A stretch of DNA of 64,000 nucleotides from Phycisphaerales bacterium. Lineage in GTDB: Bacteria; Planctomycetota; Phycisphaerae; Phycisphaerales; UBA1924. The stretch lies in contig JAEPOJ010000012.1 of NCBI GenBank assembly GCA_017642965.1, positions 23,461 to 87,460 of the forward strand, read 5' to 3'. The first letter of the stretch is position 1. Each line of letters begins with the position of its first letter. The notes under the pieces are model-generated. The model was not told where the DNA came from, did not search any database, and was given only the letters and a program-made list of their open reading frames with translations. This document shows, piece by piece, positions 25,873 through 33,476 of the stretch. The position numbers and the translations under genes are program-made.

Positions 25873-28602
25873 TCAATCGCCCGATGCTTCCTTGTGAAGC
25901 GATCGCAACGCATCAAACGCCTGCATCGGCGTCATCTCCTCGAGCTTGATCTGTCGGAGCGAATCGACCACCGGGTGCTGGACAAACTCCGTGAACAGGC
26001 TCATCTGCGAGCTCGCTGCCGACTTGTTCGCCGCCTGGACCTGCTTGGTGTCCACGCGCCCCGCGTGCTCGACGCTGAGCGACTCCAGAACGGCCTTGGC
26101 TCGCTGGGTGACCTGCCTGGGCACACCCGCGAGCTGTGCGACGTGGATGCCATAGGACTGGTCGGCGCGTCCGGCGCGGATCGAGTGGAGGAACGCGATC
26201 TCCTGATTCCCATCCTCGCTCGTCCATTCACGCACGGCCACATGCAGGTTCTTGACCTGCCCCTCAAGCCTGGTCTCCAGCTCGGTGATCTCGTGGTAGT
26301 GCGTCGCGAAGAGCGTGCGGGGTTGGTGCTCGGCCAGCCATTCGCTGATCGCCCACGCGAGCGAGAGCCCGTCGAGGGTCGAGGTGCCCCGCCCGATCTC
26401 GTCGAGGATGACGAGCGATCGCTCGTCCGCGTGGTTGAGGATGTTGGCGGTCTCGATCATCTCGACCATGAAGGTTGACTGCCCGCGGTGCAGCGCGTCG
26501 TCCGCGCCCACCCGGGTGAAGATCCGTGTCGCGATGCCGACCGTCGCGCCCGCCGCGGGCACAAAGCTGCCCGCCTGCGCGAGCACGACCAGCAACGCGT
26601 TCTGTCGGATGTAGGTGCTCTTGCCGGCCATGTTCGGGCCGGTGATCAGCGCGAGCGACGCGGGCGAATGCTCCTGCGCCAGTGTACAGCCGTTGGGGAC
26701 GAAATCGTGCCCGAGCGTTTCATCGAGCACTGGGTGGCGACCATCGGTGATCTCGAGGGTGGGGTCTTCGACGATTTTGGGGCGGACCCAGCCGCGCTGC
26801 GATGCCTTGATGGCGAAACCGAGCAGGCAGTCGATGGTCGCGACAATATCAGAGAACCGCCCGAGCGGATCGAGGTGCTTGCGTGCACGATCGCAGAGCT
26901 GGTCGAAAAGCACACGCTCACGCTCGTTGGCCCGGTCGCCCGCGGAGAGCACCTTCTCCTCGTACTCCTTGAGCTCGGGCGTGATGTACCGCTCGGCGTT
27001 CTTGAGTGTCTGCTTCCGCGTGAAGATGTCCGGGGCACGCTGTGCCTGGGCGGCCGGCAGCTCGATGTAGAACCCGAAGACCTTGTTGTAGCCCACCTTG
27101 AGCGAGGGCAGCTCGTGCTCATCAATAATCCGCTGCTGGTACTGGCTCAGCCAGGCGCCGGCATCACGCTGGAGCCCGCGTGCCTCGTCGAGCTCGGCGT
27201 CGATGCCGTCGTTGATCAGCCCGCCCTCACGCAGGTGCGCCGGGGCGTCTTCGACACAGCAGCGGGTTATCTCCTGCCCGAGCGGGAGAACATCGTCGCG
27301 GATCTGGCTGAGCGCCTCGTGATGGGTCTTCAGCGATTCGCACCGTTCGATGGCGCTCATGAGCTCCTCGATCAGCACACTCGCACCACCCAGCGCCACC
27401 AGATCGCGCGGCGTCGCCCGCCCCAGCGCGATGCGACCCGCGATTCGGGCGAGGTCGCACATGCTCCCAAGCACCTCGGACAGATCGTCGCGGAGCTCAC
27501 CGCTGAGTGTGAGCGACTCGACCGCGTCCAATCGTGCGTTGATAGCGTCCTGATCGATGAGTGGGGCCGAGAGCCAGTTTCGCACGAGGCGCTTGCCCAT
27601 CGGGGTATGCATCACGCAGCGTGTTCCCACCGGGCTGGCGAGGAACACACCCGAGAGCGAGCCGCTCAGTGATTGTTCTCGGATAGTCTGCTCGATCTCC
27701 AGCGATCTCAGCGAGACGCGGTCGATCAGGCAGTGGTTCTCACGCTGCAAGCGAGTCGGGGGGCGCAGGTGCGCCAGCGAGGCGTGCTGCTGAGCCGGAC
27801 CGCGTTTGGCGCCCTCGTCGATCGCCTGGGTCTCGCTGAGATACCGCAGCATCGCACCTGCGGCGTGCACGCCCGGCGATGTGTTCTCAAGCCCCAGCCC
27901 CTCGATGGTGCCCAGGCGGTACTGGTGCTCGATGGCCTCGAGCGCCTCGGCCTGGCCGAACTGCCAGCCCGGACGCGGCGTGAGCGAGGCGTTGATGCCT
28001 GCGCTGAGATCAACGATGCGCTTTGGGGCGTCGCCCGAGACGGGAGCCGCGTAGATCAGTTCACGCACGCCCAGGCGTCCGAGCTCATCCGTGCATTGCT
28101 CGAGCGAGCCGTCGAAGATCGAGAACGCACCGGTCGACAACTCAACGATTGCGATGCCCGCGTGGTCCTCGTCATGGACGACGATCGCGCCCATCGGAAC
28201 GGCCTGCTCATCTCGAAGGAGCGATTCATCGACAAGCGTGCCCGGAGTCACCACCTGCGTCACGCCGCGGTCCACGACGCCCTTGGCGTCCTTGGGGTCC
28301 TGGAGTTGATCGACCACGGCCACCCGGTAGCCCATCTCGATCGCGCGGGAGATGTATGTCGATTTCTGGTGGTGGGGGACCCCGGCCATCGGGATCGCGT
28401 TGCCGCGTGTGGTCAGGGTAAGCCCGAGATCACGCGAGAGGTTCTCGGCATCCTCGCCGAACAGCTCGTAGAAGTCGCCCATCCGGAAGAACAGCACGCA
28501 GTTTGGGTGGCGTTCCTTGATTTTGCGCCACTGACGCATGCCGGGGGTGTCCCAGGGGTCTTTCGCAGGCTTCTTGGTCGGCTTGGCGGCTTTGGTGCTC
28601 AT
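25873..28602 (-). CDS. mutS: DNA mismatch repair ATPase MutS
   Basis: MutS recognises base mismatches and small loops and recruits MutL. The 909-residue protein starts MSTKAAKPTKKPAKDPWD. The mismatch-binding domain carries FFRMGDFYELFGEDA, including the Phe-x-Glu that contacts the mismatch. The ATPase has Walker A GPNMAGKSTYIRQ, Walker B/signature LVILDEIGRGTSTLDG and the His of FATHYHEITEL. The length is slightly above E. coli MutS because of a basic N-terminal leader. ATG 28602 is preferred over a frame open to 28635. No mutL is in the window. Confidence 0.96.
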   Translation of the reverse strand: MSTKAAKPTKKPAKDPWDTPGMRQWRKIKERHPNCVLFFRMGDFYELFGEDAENLSRDLGLTLTTRGNAIPMAGVPHHQKSTYISRAIEMGYRVAVVDQLQDPKDAKGVVDRGVTQVVTPGTLVDESLLRDEQAVPMGAIVVHDEDHAGIAIVELSTGAFSIFDGSLEQCTDELGRLGVRELIYAAPVSGDAPKRIVDLSAGINASLTPRPGWQFGQAEALEAIEHQYRLGTIEGLGLENTSPGVHAAGAMLRYLSETQAIDEGAKRGPAQQHASLAHLRPPTRLQRENHCLIDRVSLRSLEIEQTIREQSLSGSLSGVFLASPVGTRCVMHTPMGKRLVRNWLSAPLIDQDAINARLDAVESLTLSGELRDDLSEVLGSMCDLARIAGRIALGRATPRDLVALGGASVLIEELMSAIERCESLKTHHEALSQIRDDVLPLGQEITRCCVEDAPAHLREGGLINDGIDAELDEARGLQRDAGAWLSQYQQRIIDEHELPSLKVGYNKVFGFYIELPAAQAQRAPDIFTRKQTLKNAERYITPELKEYEEKVLSAGDRANERERVLFDQLCDRARKHLDPLGRFSDIVATIDCLLGFAIKASQRGWVRPKIVEDPTLEITDGRHPVLDETLGHDFVPNGCTLAQEHSPASLALITGPNMAGKSTYIRQNALLVVLAQAGSFVPAAGATVGIATRIFTRVGADDALHRGQSTFMVEMIETANILNHADERSLVILDEIGRGTSTLDGLSLAWAISEWLAEHQPRTLFATHYHEITELETRLEGQVKNLHVAVREWTSEDGNQEIAFLHSIRAGRADQSYGIHVAQLAGVPRQVTQRAKAVLESLSVEHAGRVDTKQVQAANKSAASSQMSLFTEFVQHPVVDSLRQIKLEEMTPMQAFDALRSLHKEASGD

Positions 28603-28633
28603 CTGAGGGAGCGATTGTATCGAACGGGCGCAC

Positions 28634-28661
28634 AAAAACGCCCGCTGGAGCGGGCATTTTT
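28634..28661. terminator. Bidirectional terminator between thioredoxin and mutS
   Basis: GCCCGC (28640-28645) pairs with GCGGGC (28650-28655) over TGGA. A-run 28634-28638 and T-run 28657-28661 flank it, so it can end transcription on either strand. In context it ends the minus-strand thioredoxin transcript. Confidence 0.82.
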
Positions 28662-28683
28662 CGCGCTTTGTTGGGTAGACGCC

Positions 28684-29004
28684 TCAGCTATCGAGGGCAC
28701 CGGCGTACTCGTCGTACTGACGGAGCCCAACAAACTGATCGGTCCGCTCGCCACCCTTGAACACCATCACGGTGGGGATGGACGAAACGCCAAACTTGGC
28801 GGCCAGCTGCGGGTGCTCATCAATGTTAAGCTTGCCGATCTGGGCCTTGCCCTCGTAGTCAGCCGCGAGCTTCTCGATCGTGGGCGTGAGCGCTCGGCAC
28901 GGGCCGCACCAGGGGGCCCAGAAATCCACCAGTGTGGGGGTGTCCGAGCTGGTCAGCTGGTCAAAGTTGTCTTCTGTGATTTCGATGACGGTCTGGGTTG
29001 CCAT
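28684..29004 (-). CDS. trxA: Thioredoxin
   Basis: The 106-residue cytoplasmic protein disulfide reductase has the redox motif WAPWCGPC near residue 30, the cis-Pro motif SIPTVMVFKGG near 73-83, and the FVGLRQYDEY end helix. Typical thioredoxin length supports ATG 29004, which follows GGAG by 8 nt; an upstream in-frame start at 29022 would add six residues. It has its own terminator downstream and so is monocistronic. It may serve as an electron donor for reductases, though the B12-type ribonucleotide reductase at 47267 is far away. Confidence 0.95.
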   Translation of the reverse strand: MATQTVIEITEDNFDQLTSSDTPTLVDFWAPWCGPCRALTPTIEKLAADYEGKAQIGKLNIDEHPQLAAKFGVSSIPTVMVFKGGERTDQFVGLRQYDEYAGALDS

Positions 29005-29119
29005 GGTTGAGTCTCCTGTCATGCACGATGCCGTTCAATTTCAGATCCTATCCGATGACAACCCATAGACTGAGCATTCTATTCCATCGAATTTTCAGGA
29101 GCCGCCAGGGTCACAAAGA

Positions 29120-29704
29120 TCACGCGCTGGCCGGGCTCAGGCGGCGTGCGCAAGCCCGTTCAAGCAGAATTTCAGCGATTTGACGCGCATGGCGGGCGGG
29201 TAAGTCTGTACGGATCTGTCTCGCAGTGCAGTTTGATCCGCTCGCGATCATGGCCAGCATGCTGGAAAGGGTCTCGGAATCGTCCAACTCGGCCTTATGG
29301 CACAGATCTTCAAAGAGGGCAGTCAGTCGCTCGAGGTGGGCGTGCGCGGCCTTTGCGGGCTCCGAATCAGGATCTGGGAACTCGGCCACCGCGGCCTGGA
29401 ACATGCAGCCGCAGTAGTCCGCAGAGTTGTACCACCCCGCGAGGGCATCGAAAATCCCCAAAATCTGGTCGTATGGGTCGCTAAGGTGGGAAACAGAGGT
29501 ACTCAGACGCCCGAGCATGTCATGGCTCGCATCGTTGAGTACGGCCACGATCAGCATGTCCTTAGAGCCAAAGTTGTTGTAGAGGGTCATCTTGGCGACG
29601 TTGGCTTCATCAAGGATGCGTTCGATCCCTGTGGTATGGAAGCCTTCGGTCTCGAAGAGGCGACGGGCACAGGAAACGAGATGTTGCTTCTTTGAAGGTG
29701 GCAT
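29120..29704 (-). CDS. TetR-family transcriptional regulator
   Basis: The 194-residue repressor has an N-terminal TetR helix-turn-helix: LVSCARRLFETEGFHTTGIE and LDEANVAKMTLYNNFGSKDM, about residues 8-55. The C-terminal ligand and dimer domain includes WYNSADYCGCMFQAAVAEFP and SGSNCTARQIRTD. Several Cys (SADYCGCMF) raise the possibility of redox or electrophile sensing. ATG 29704 begins the family sequence; the frame open to 29917 is a shadow. It is divergent from an AhpD-like gene, with a palindrome between them, so it probably represses both. Confidence 0.9.
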   Translation of the reverse strand: MPPSKKQHLVSCARRLFETEGFHTTGIERILDEANVAKMTLYNNFGSKDMLIVAVLNDASHDMLGRLSTSVSHLSDPYDQILGIFDALAGWYNSADYCGCMFQAAVAEFPDPDSEPAKAAHAHLERLTALFEDLCHKAELDDSETLSSMLAMIASGSNCTARQIRTDLPARHARQIAEILLERACARRLSPASA

Positions 29705-29742
29705 GTGATACTCGTGAAATTTTCGAACGGGCTCGAATAAAC

Positions 29743-29756
29743 AGACTGGTTGGTCT
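29743..29756. promoter_or_regulatory. Putative TetR operator
   Basis: AGAC-TGGTTG-GTCT is an inverted repeat with a 6-nt spacer located between the divergent regulator and AhpD-like gene. It resembles the AGACC/GGTCT boxes bound by several TetR-family electrophile sensors such as NemR. Confidence 0.5.
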
Positions 29757-29845
29757 ATTCTAACGTATGAGACACACGCCTGCAAGCGAGCAGGTGAGGA
29801 AAACTGGAGTAATAGCCCGCACCAGTGGGCATGGAGCACACCAAA

Positions 29846-30394
29846 ATGGCACGCATCGAACCGACCACGCTTGATCAGGCACCCGAATCGACGAAGCAGA
29901 CTCTCGAAGGCATTCAATCCAAGCTCGGCAAGGTCCCGAACCTGCTTGCCACGCTCGGCAAGTCACCCGCGGCTCTGAACAGCTACGTGAAGCAGAAGGA
30001 AGCGCTCTCAACCGGTGTTCTTGGTGACAAGGTCGGCGAATCGCTTGCTTTGGCGATTGCCAACTTCTCAAAGTGCAGCTACTGCGCCGCAGCACACAAC
30101 GCGATCGGCAAGTTGGTTGGGCTCAGCGATGATGAACTGGAGCGGAACCGAAACGGGCGATCCGATGATCCCAAGACACAGGCGGCGATTGACCTCGCCC
30201 GCGAGGTTGTCGAGTCGCGTGGATTCATCAGCGATGAGGCGTTCGATCGAGCCAAGTCACAGCTCAGCGAGGAAGAAGTGCTGGAGGTCATCACCATCAC
30301 CACGTTCAACCTCTTCACGAACTACATGAACCACGCTCTGAATACGGAAATTGATTTCCCAGAAGTTGAACTCGCTGCGTCTGCAGCGGTCTGA
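29846..30394 (+). CDS. Carboxymuconolactone decarboxylase/AhpD-family protein
   Basis: The 182-residue protein has the CMD fold with the redox/proton-relay motif CSYCAAAHNAIG near residues 77-88. AhpD-like members use this CxxC and His as a peroxidase-related disulfide reductase. It starts MARIEPTTLDQAPESTKQTL. ATG 29846 is chosen because GGAG (29833-29836) lies 9 nt upstream; ATG 29831 would add five residues. It is divergent from a TetR regulator with Cys residues, so control by oxidants or electrophiles is likely (inference). The last 10 residues are low-complexity. Confidence 0.88.
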   Translation: MARIEPTTLDQAPESTKQTLEGIQSKLGKVPNLLATLGKSPAALNSYVKQKEALSTGVLGDKVGESLALAIANFSKCSYCAAAHNAIGKLVGLSDDELERNRNGRSDDPKTQAAIDLAREVVESRGFISDEAFDRAKSQLSEEEVLEVITITTFNLFTNYMNHALNTEIDFPEVELAASAAV

Positions 30395-30410
30395 GCAGCG
30401 AACTCACTCA

Positions 30411-30541
30411 GGCCCGGTGGATACGCACCTGCGAGACCGAAACACGCGACGTCCTGATCCCCCTCTCCGGGACGTCGCAGGCCGGGCCCCGGGTCCGGAG
30501 CCCGGCCACCGAATACCTCCCGAGTCAGAGACTGGCTCGGG
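30411..30541 (+). ncRNA. Candidate structured RNA upstream of truB
   Basis: Several nested inverted repeats lie between the AhpD-like gene and truB. CGGTGG (30415-30420) pairs with CCACCG (30506-30511) as an outer stem. Inside, GCGACGTCC (30446-30454) pairs with GGACGTCGC (30470-30478), in competition with CCTGCGA/TCGCAGG (30428-30434/30475-30481). GGCCGGGC pairs with GCCCGGCC (30480-30487/30500-30507), sharing two bases with the outer stem. CCCGAG pairs with CTCGGG (30519-30524/30536-30541). An intrinsic terminator follows at 30570. No open reading frame fits. I do not recognise a known RNA class. Confidence 0.4.
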
Positions 30542-30569
30542 TATCAGGATCACCCCATTTCCTGCGCCG

Positions 30570-30602
30570 CGCCGCCCGAGTGTTTCGGGCGGCGTGGTTT
30601 TT
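30570..30602 (+). terminator. Intrinsic terminator before truB
   Basis: CGCCGCCCGA (30570-30579) and TCGGGCGGCG (30585-30594) form a perfect 10-bp stem with a 5-nt loop, followed by TGG and a five-T run (30598-30602). It ends the AhpD-like transcript or the candidate RNA. Confidence 0.9.
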
Positions 30603-30619
30603 GGTATCTAGAGTTCGGA

Positions 30620-31351
30620 ATGACTGAATCAGCCCAACGCCCGATTGAGGGAGTCATTGTGATTGACAAGTCGCTCGGGCTGTCCTCAATGCAGGTGTGT
30701 GCGATCGTTCGCGGCAAGCTCAAGGCCGGCGGTGCGCCCAAGCGCGTGAAGGTTGGGCATGGCGGGACACTGGATCCGCTCGCCAGCGGCGTGCTCGTGG
30801 TGCTTGTGGGCAAGGCCACCAAGCGGTGTGATCAGGTGATGGCCGGCAGCAAGCGGTATGAGACGACCATCGATCTCTCACGCCTGTCGAGCACGGACGA
30901 TCTTGAGGGAGAACTGACAGCGGTTCAGGTCGATCGCGTGCCGGAGCTCGAGGATGTGGAGCGTGCGTGCACGCAGTGGACGGGTAGCGTGATGCAGAAA
31001 CCGCCCGCGTACTCTGCGATCAAAGTCAACGGCCAGCGGGCGTACGCGCTGGCCCGCAAGGGGGAAGAGGTCGAACTTAAGCCCCGCCCCGTACGGATCG
31101 ATTCGGTCAAGATCGTCGAGTACAACTGGCCGATGCTCACGCTCGACATCACATGCGGGAAGGGAACGTATATTCGTTCGCTCGGGCGCGATATCGGAGA
31201 GACAATGGGCGTGGGAGGGGTGCTCACGGGGCTTCGGCGCACCAGAGTTGGACGATTCGCGATCGAAGATGCGGTCACGCTCGAGGAACTGCCAGATCCG
31301 ATGGACCCGTGGTCTCTGAGTCTCGATCCGGAGTTGTTCGCTGACGCCTGA
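30620..31351 (+). CDS. truB: tRNA pseudouridine(55) synthase
   Basis: TruB converts uridine 55 of the tRNA T-loop to pseudouridine. The catalytic Asp is in VGHGGTLDPLASGVL near residue 52. Other family blocks are the GSKRYE region, KPPAYSAIKVNGQRAY and CGKGTYIRSLGRDIG. It has 243 residues against about 300 usually, because the C-terminal PUA-like domain is missing or reduced, as in some bacteria. ATG 30620 follows a clear terminator, so its own promoter must lie in a very short space or expression depends on readthrough. No rpsO or rbfA neighbour is present. Confidence 0.95.
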   Translation: MTESAQRPIEGVIVIDKSLGLSSMQVCAIVRGKLKAGGAPKRVKVGHGGTLDPLASGVLVVLVGKATKRCDQVMAGSKRYETTIDLSRLSSTDDLEGELTAVQVDRVPELEDVERACTQWTGSVMQKPPAYSAIKVNGQRAYALARKGEEVELKPRPVRIDSVKIVEYNWPMLTLDITCGKGTYIRSLGRDIGETMGVGGVLTGLRRTRVGRFAIEDAVTLEELPDPMDPWSLSLDPELFADA

Positions 31352-31356
31352 GCTGA

Positions 31357-32493
31357 TCAGCGGTCAGACACGGGCTCCCAGATCTCCGTGAGGCCCTGCC
31401 CGTCACAGATCCTTCGGATCGCGAGGTAGAGCAGTGTCGCGCTGGTGAAGTAGAGCGAGACAACGTAGCCGTACACGATGATCGTCACGATCCCCCGGAT
31501 TGCCTCGATGGTGTTGTAGGCGAAGGACTTGGTCGCCCCGAGGTTGCCTTCGCCGGTAAGTGCGCTCTCCGTGGCCAGACTGGAGAAGTAGTTCGCGGCC
31601 CAGTCGGTCATGTCCTGGGCGACCGAGGCGAGCAGCGCGAAGATCGAGGCGGCGATCGTGGCGATGGTCCCGAGCAGCAGGACGTAGATGAAGTAGCGGA
31701 GCGGCTTGCCGATCACATAGGCGTAGCAGCGCTGGATCGCATCGAAGCCGTCGGTGCCTTCGATGCTGAGGGCCGGGACGATCATGGGGGAGGCGACCAC
31801 GTGGAGCACGAGCACGAACGAAGCGAGGGCCCCGAGGGCCAGGCCGACCGCGTAGAGCAGTGAACCGATCACATCGAGGATGGGGAAACTCAAGAGGAGC
31901 CCCCCGATCGCGATGAGCAGGAATATCAGCGTTGAGAACAGTACGGGGCCGATCACGGCCGACACGAAATGCTTGGCCCGATGGAGGGTGAAATGCACGG
32001 TCTCATCGCGTGAGGCGTAGCGCCCCTGGGCAAACTCGAATGCGGTGGATCGAGAGATCGTCCCACCGACGAGCACCAGCACGGTGACGACCGGGAGCCC
32101 CAGCAGGATGGTGAGCAGTGGGTTGTTCATCACGCTGTTGCGGAGGATGGTGGCTGCCCAGACCACGGTCTCGGTGAGCCGGACGGGATTGAGCGAAGCG
32201 ATGGCACCGAGGAGCCCTTCGGCGATCTCGGTGAGCGTGGCGGTGATCGGGTCGCTGCCAGCGGATCCGCTCGGCGTGGTATCGCCCCTCAGCCAGTCGT
32301 ACGCGTTGAGGATCAGCGCAACGAGGAAGACGCCGACGCAGCCCGCGATGAGGCGGTTTGGCGAGAGCGCCAGAGCCGGGGCCCGGAGGACCCTGGGCCA
32401 GATCAGCTCATCGGTGACGTCGCTCAGCGTGATGCTGGGCTCTCTCAGCGGTGATCTTGGGGCTTCGGGTGATGGTCTGCTCGGCGGGCTCAT
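31357..32493 (-). CDS. Multi-pass membrane protein of unknown function
   Basis: The 378-residue protein has a polar N-terminus and about five or six membrane segments: LIAGCVGVFLVALILNAY, LLTILLGLPVVTVLVLVGGT, FVSAVIGPVLFSTLIFLLIA, LLYAVGLALGALASFVLVLH, YFIYVLLLGTIATIAASIFA and GIVTIIVYGYVVSLYFTSAT. There are no Cys clusters or recognisable catalytic motifs. It is convergent with truB with a 5-nt gap. It and the divergent membrane gene at 32553 may be functionally related, but nothing in the sequence shows this. Confidence 0.75.
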   Translation of the reverse strand: MSPPSRPSPEAPRSPLREPSITLSDVTDELIWPRVLRAPALALSPNRLIAGCVGVFLVALILNAYDWLRGDTTPSGSAGSDPITATLTEIAEGLLGAIASLNPVRLTETVVWAATILRNSVMNNPLLTILLGLPVVTVLVLVGGTISRSTAFEFAQGRYASRDETVHFTLHRAKHFVSAVIGPVLFSTLIFLLIAIGGLLLSFPILDVIGSLLYAVGLALGALASFVLVLHVVASPMIVPALSIEGTDGFDAIQRCYAYVIGKPLRYFIYVLLLGTIATIAASIFALLASVAQDMTDWAANYFSSLATESALTGEGNLGATKSFAYNTIEAIRGIVTIIVYGYVVSLYFTSATLLYLAIRRICDGQGLTEIWEPVSDR

Positions 32494-32552
32494 AGTAAGG
32501 ATGGTACACGAATCTGCTTGCCTCGGCGCTGTGTTGTGTCGATGATACGCTC

Positions 32553-33431
32553 ATGATCAAGACTCTTCGACAGTGGATCAGCAGGGCGCTCGCGCTCGCG
32601 GTGCTGGGTCCTTTGAGCGCCCACGCCGCCAGCAATCTCGTGGGCATCGATGGCTCCGCGGCGCACACGCTCCTGACCGGAGACTCCGCAGCCGGAGGCA
32701 TCGTCGCACTACTCATCGTTGGAGCGCTGACCATGGTTGCTGGTATCGCGGGTGCCGTGCTGAGCGATCGCCGTGAGGCATTCCTCGCGATGGGTTTCGT
32801 GCTCGGCTGGGTCGCCTGGACAAGCGGGCGCATCGGTCGAATCTACCTGCTCGCACCAGATGCTTCGACCGCGATCGAACTCGCGGCTGAGTGTGCGCTG
32901 CTCATCGCTTTCGTGGTGCTGGCTGGCGTGCTCGTGAGCCGATCGGATGAGTCGGATCCGTTCACCAGCTTCTCGCTCAAACGCATCAAGGGGTGGCTTG
33001 GGCAGCAGTCGATGCTGATCGCGCTCGGAGCAGCTCTTGTCGCCGGTGGCGTGATCGCGTGGGTGTTCGGCTCCTATGACTTCCCCGGCCAATCCACCGG
33101 GGTCGGGTTCCTCGCGGGCATCGGTGCCGGCGTGGCGGGGACGCTTGCCGCGGGGGCGATGCAGGGTAAGGCGGAGCATGACGGCACCCCGTTCGCGCCG
33201 ATGATGCTCGGCGTGATGCTCGCGGGTGTGCTGCTGCCGCTGCTGACGATCGTGTACCCCGGCCTGGGGTCGATCGAAGAGCTGGTGCTCAAGGGCAACC
33301 TCCCCGGCACGGTGATCGTTTCGCCGGCCGCATGGCTCACCGGAGCCTTGCTTGGAGTCCCAATGGGGCATTCATGGGTTGAGCAGACGCATGCGCATGC
33401 GAACGCTCAGCCTGTCTCCAGCGGTTCGTGA
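32553..33431 (+). CDS. Multi-pass membrane protein of unknown function
   Basis: The 292-residue protein starts MIKTLRQWISRALALAVLGP, which could be a cleavable signal or a first helix. About seven further hydrophobic segments follow, such as GGIVALLIVGALTMVAGIAG, LLIAFVVLAGVLVS, MLIALGAALVAGGVIAWVFG and MMLGVMLAGVLLPLLTIVYP. A His-containing tail (HSWVEQTHAHANA) ends it. No transporter or enzyme family is recognised. It is divergent from the membrane protein at 32493 with a 59-nt gap. Confidence 0.72.
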   Translation: MIKTLRQWISRALALAVLGPLSAHAASNLVGIDGSAAHTLLTGDSAAGGIVALLIVGALTMVAGIAGAVLSDRREAFLAMGFVLGWVAWTSGRIGRIYLLAPDASTAIELAAECALLIAFVVLAGVLVSRSDESDPFTSFSLKRIKGWLGQQSMLIALGAALVAGGVIAWVFGSYDFPGQSTGVGFLAGIGAGVAGTLAAGAMQGKAEHDGTPFAPMMLGVMLAGVLLPLLTIVYPGLGSIEELVLKGNLPGTVIVSPAAWLTGALLGVPMGHSWVEQTHAHANAQPVSSGS

Positions 33432-33476
33432 ACCGCGGAAGCGACCGTGGCGGCGGGAAAAGAATGGGCTGCCTCA

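Noticed and set aside
26488..29010. Two long plus-strand frames (394 and 445 residues) opposite mutS and thioredoxin
   Set aside because: The minus-strand genes have full catalytic motifs; the plus frames have shadow composition and no motifs.
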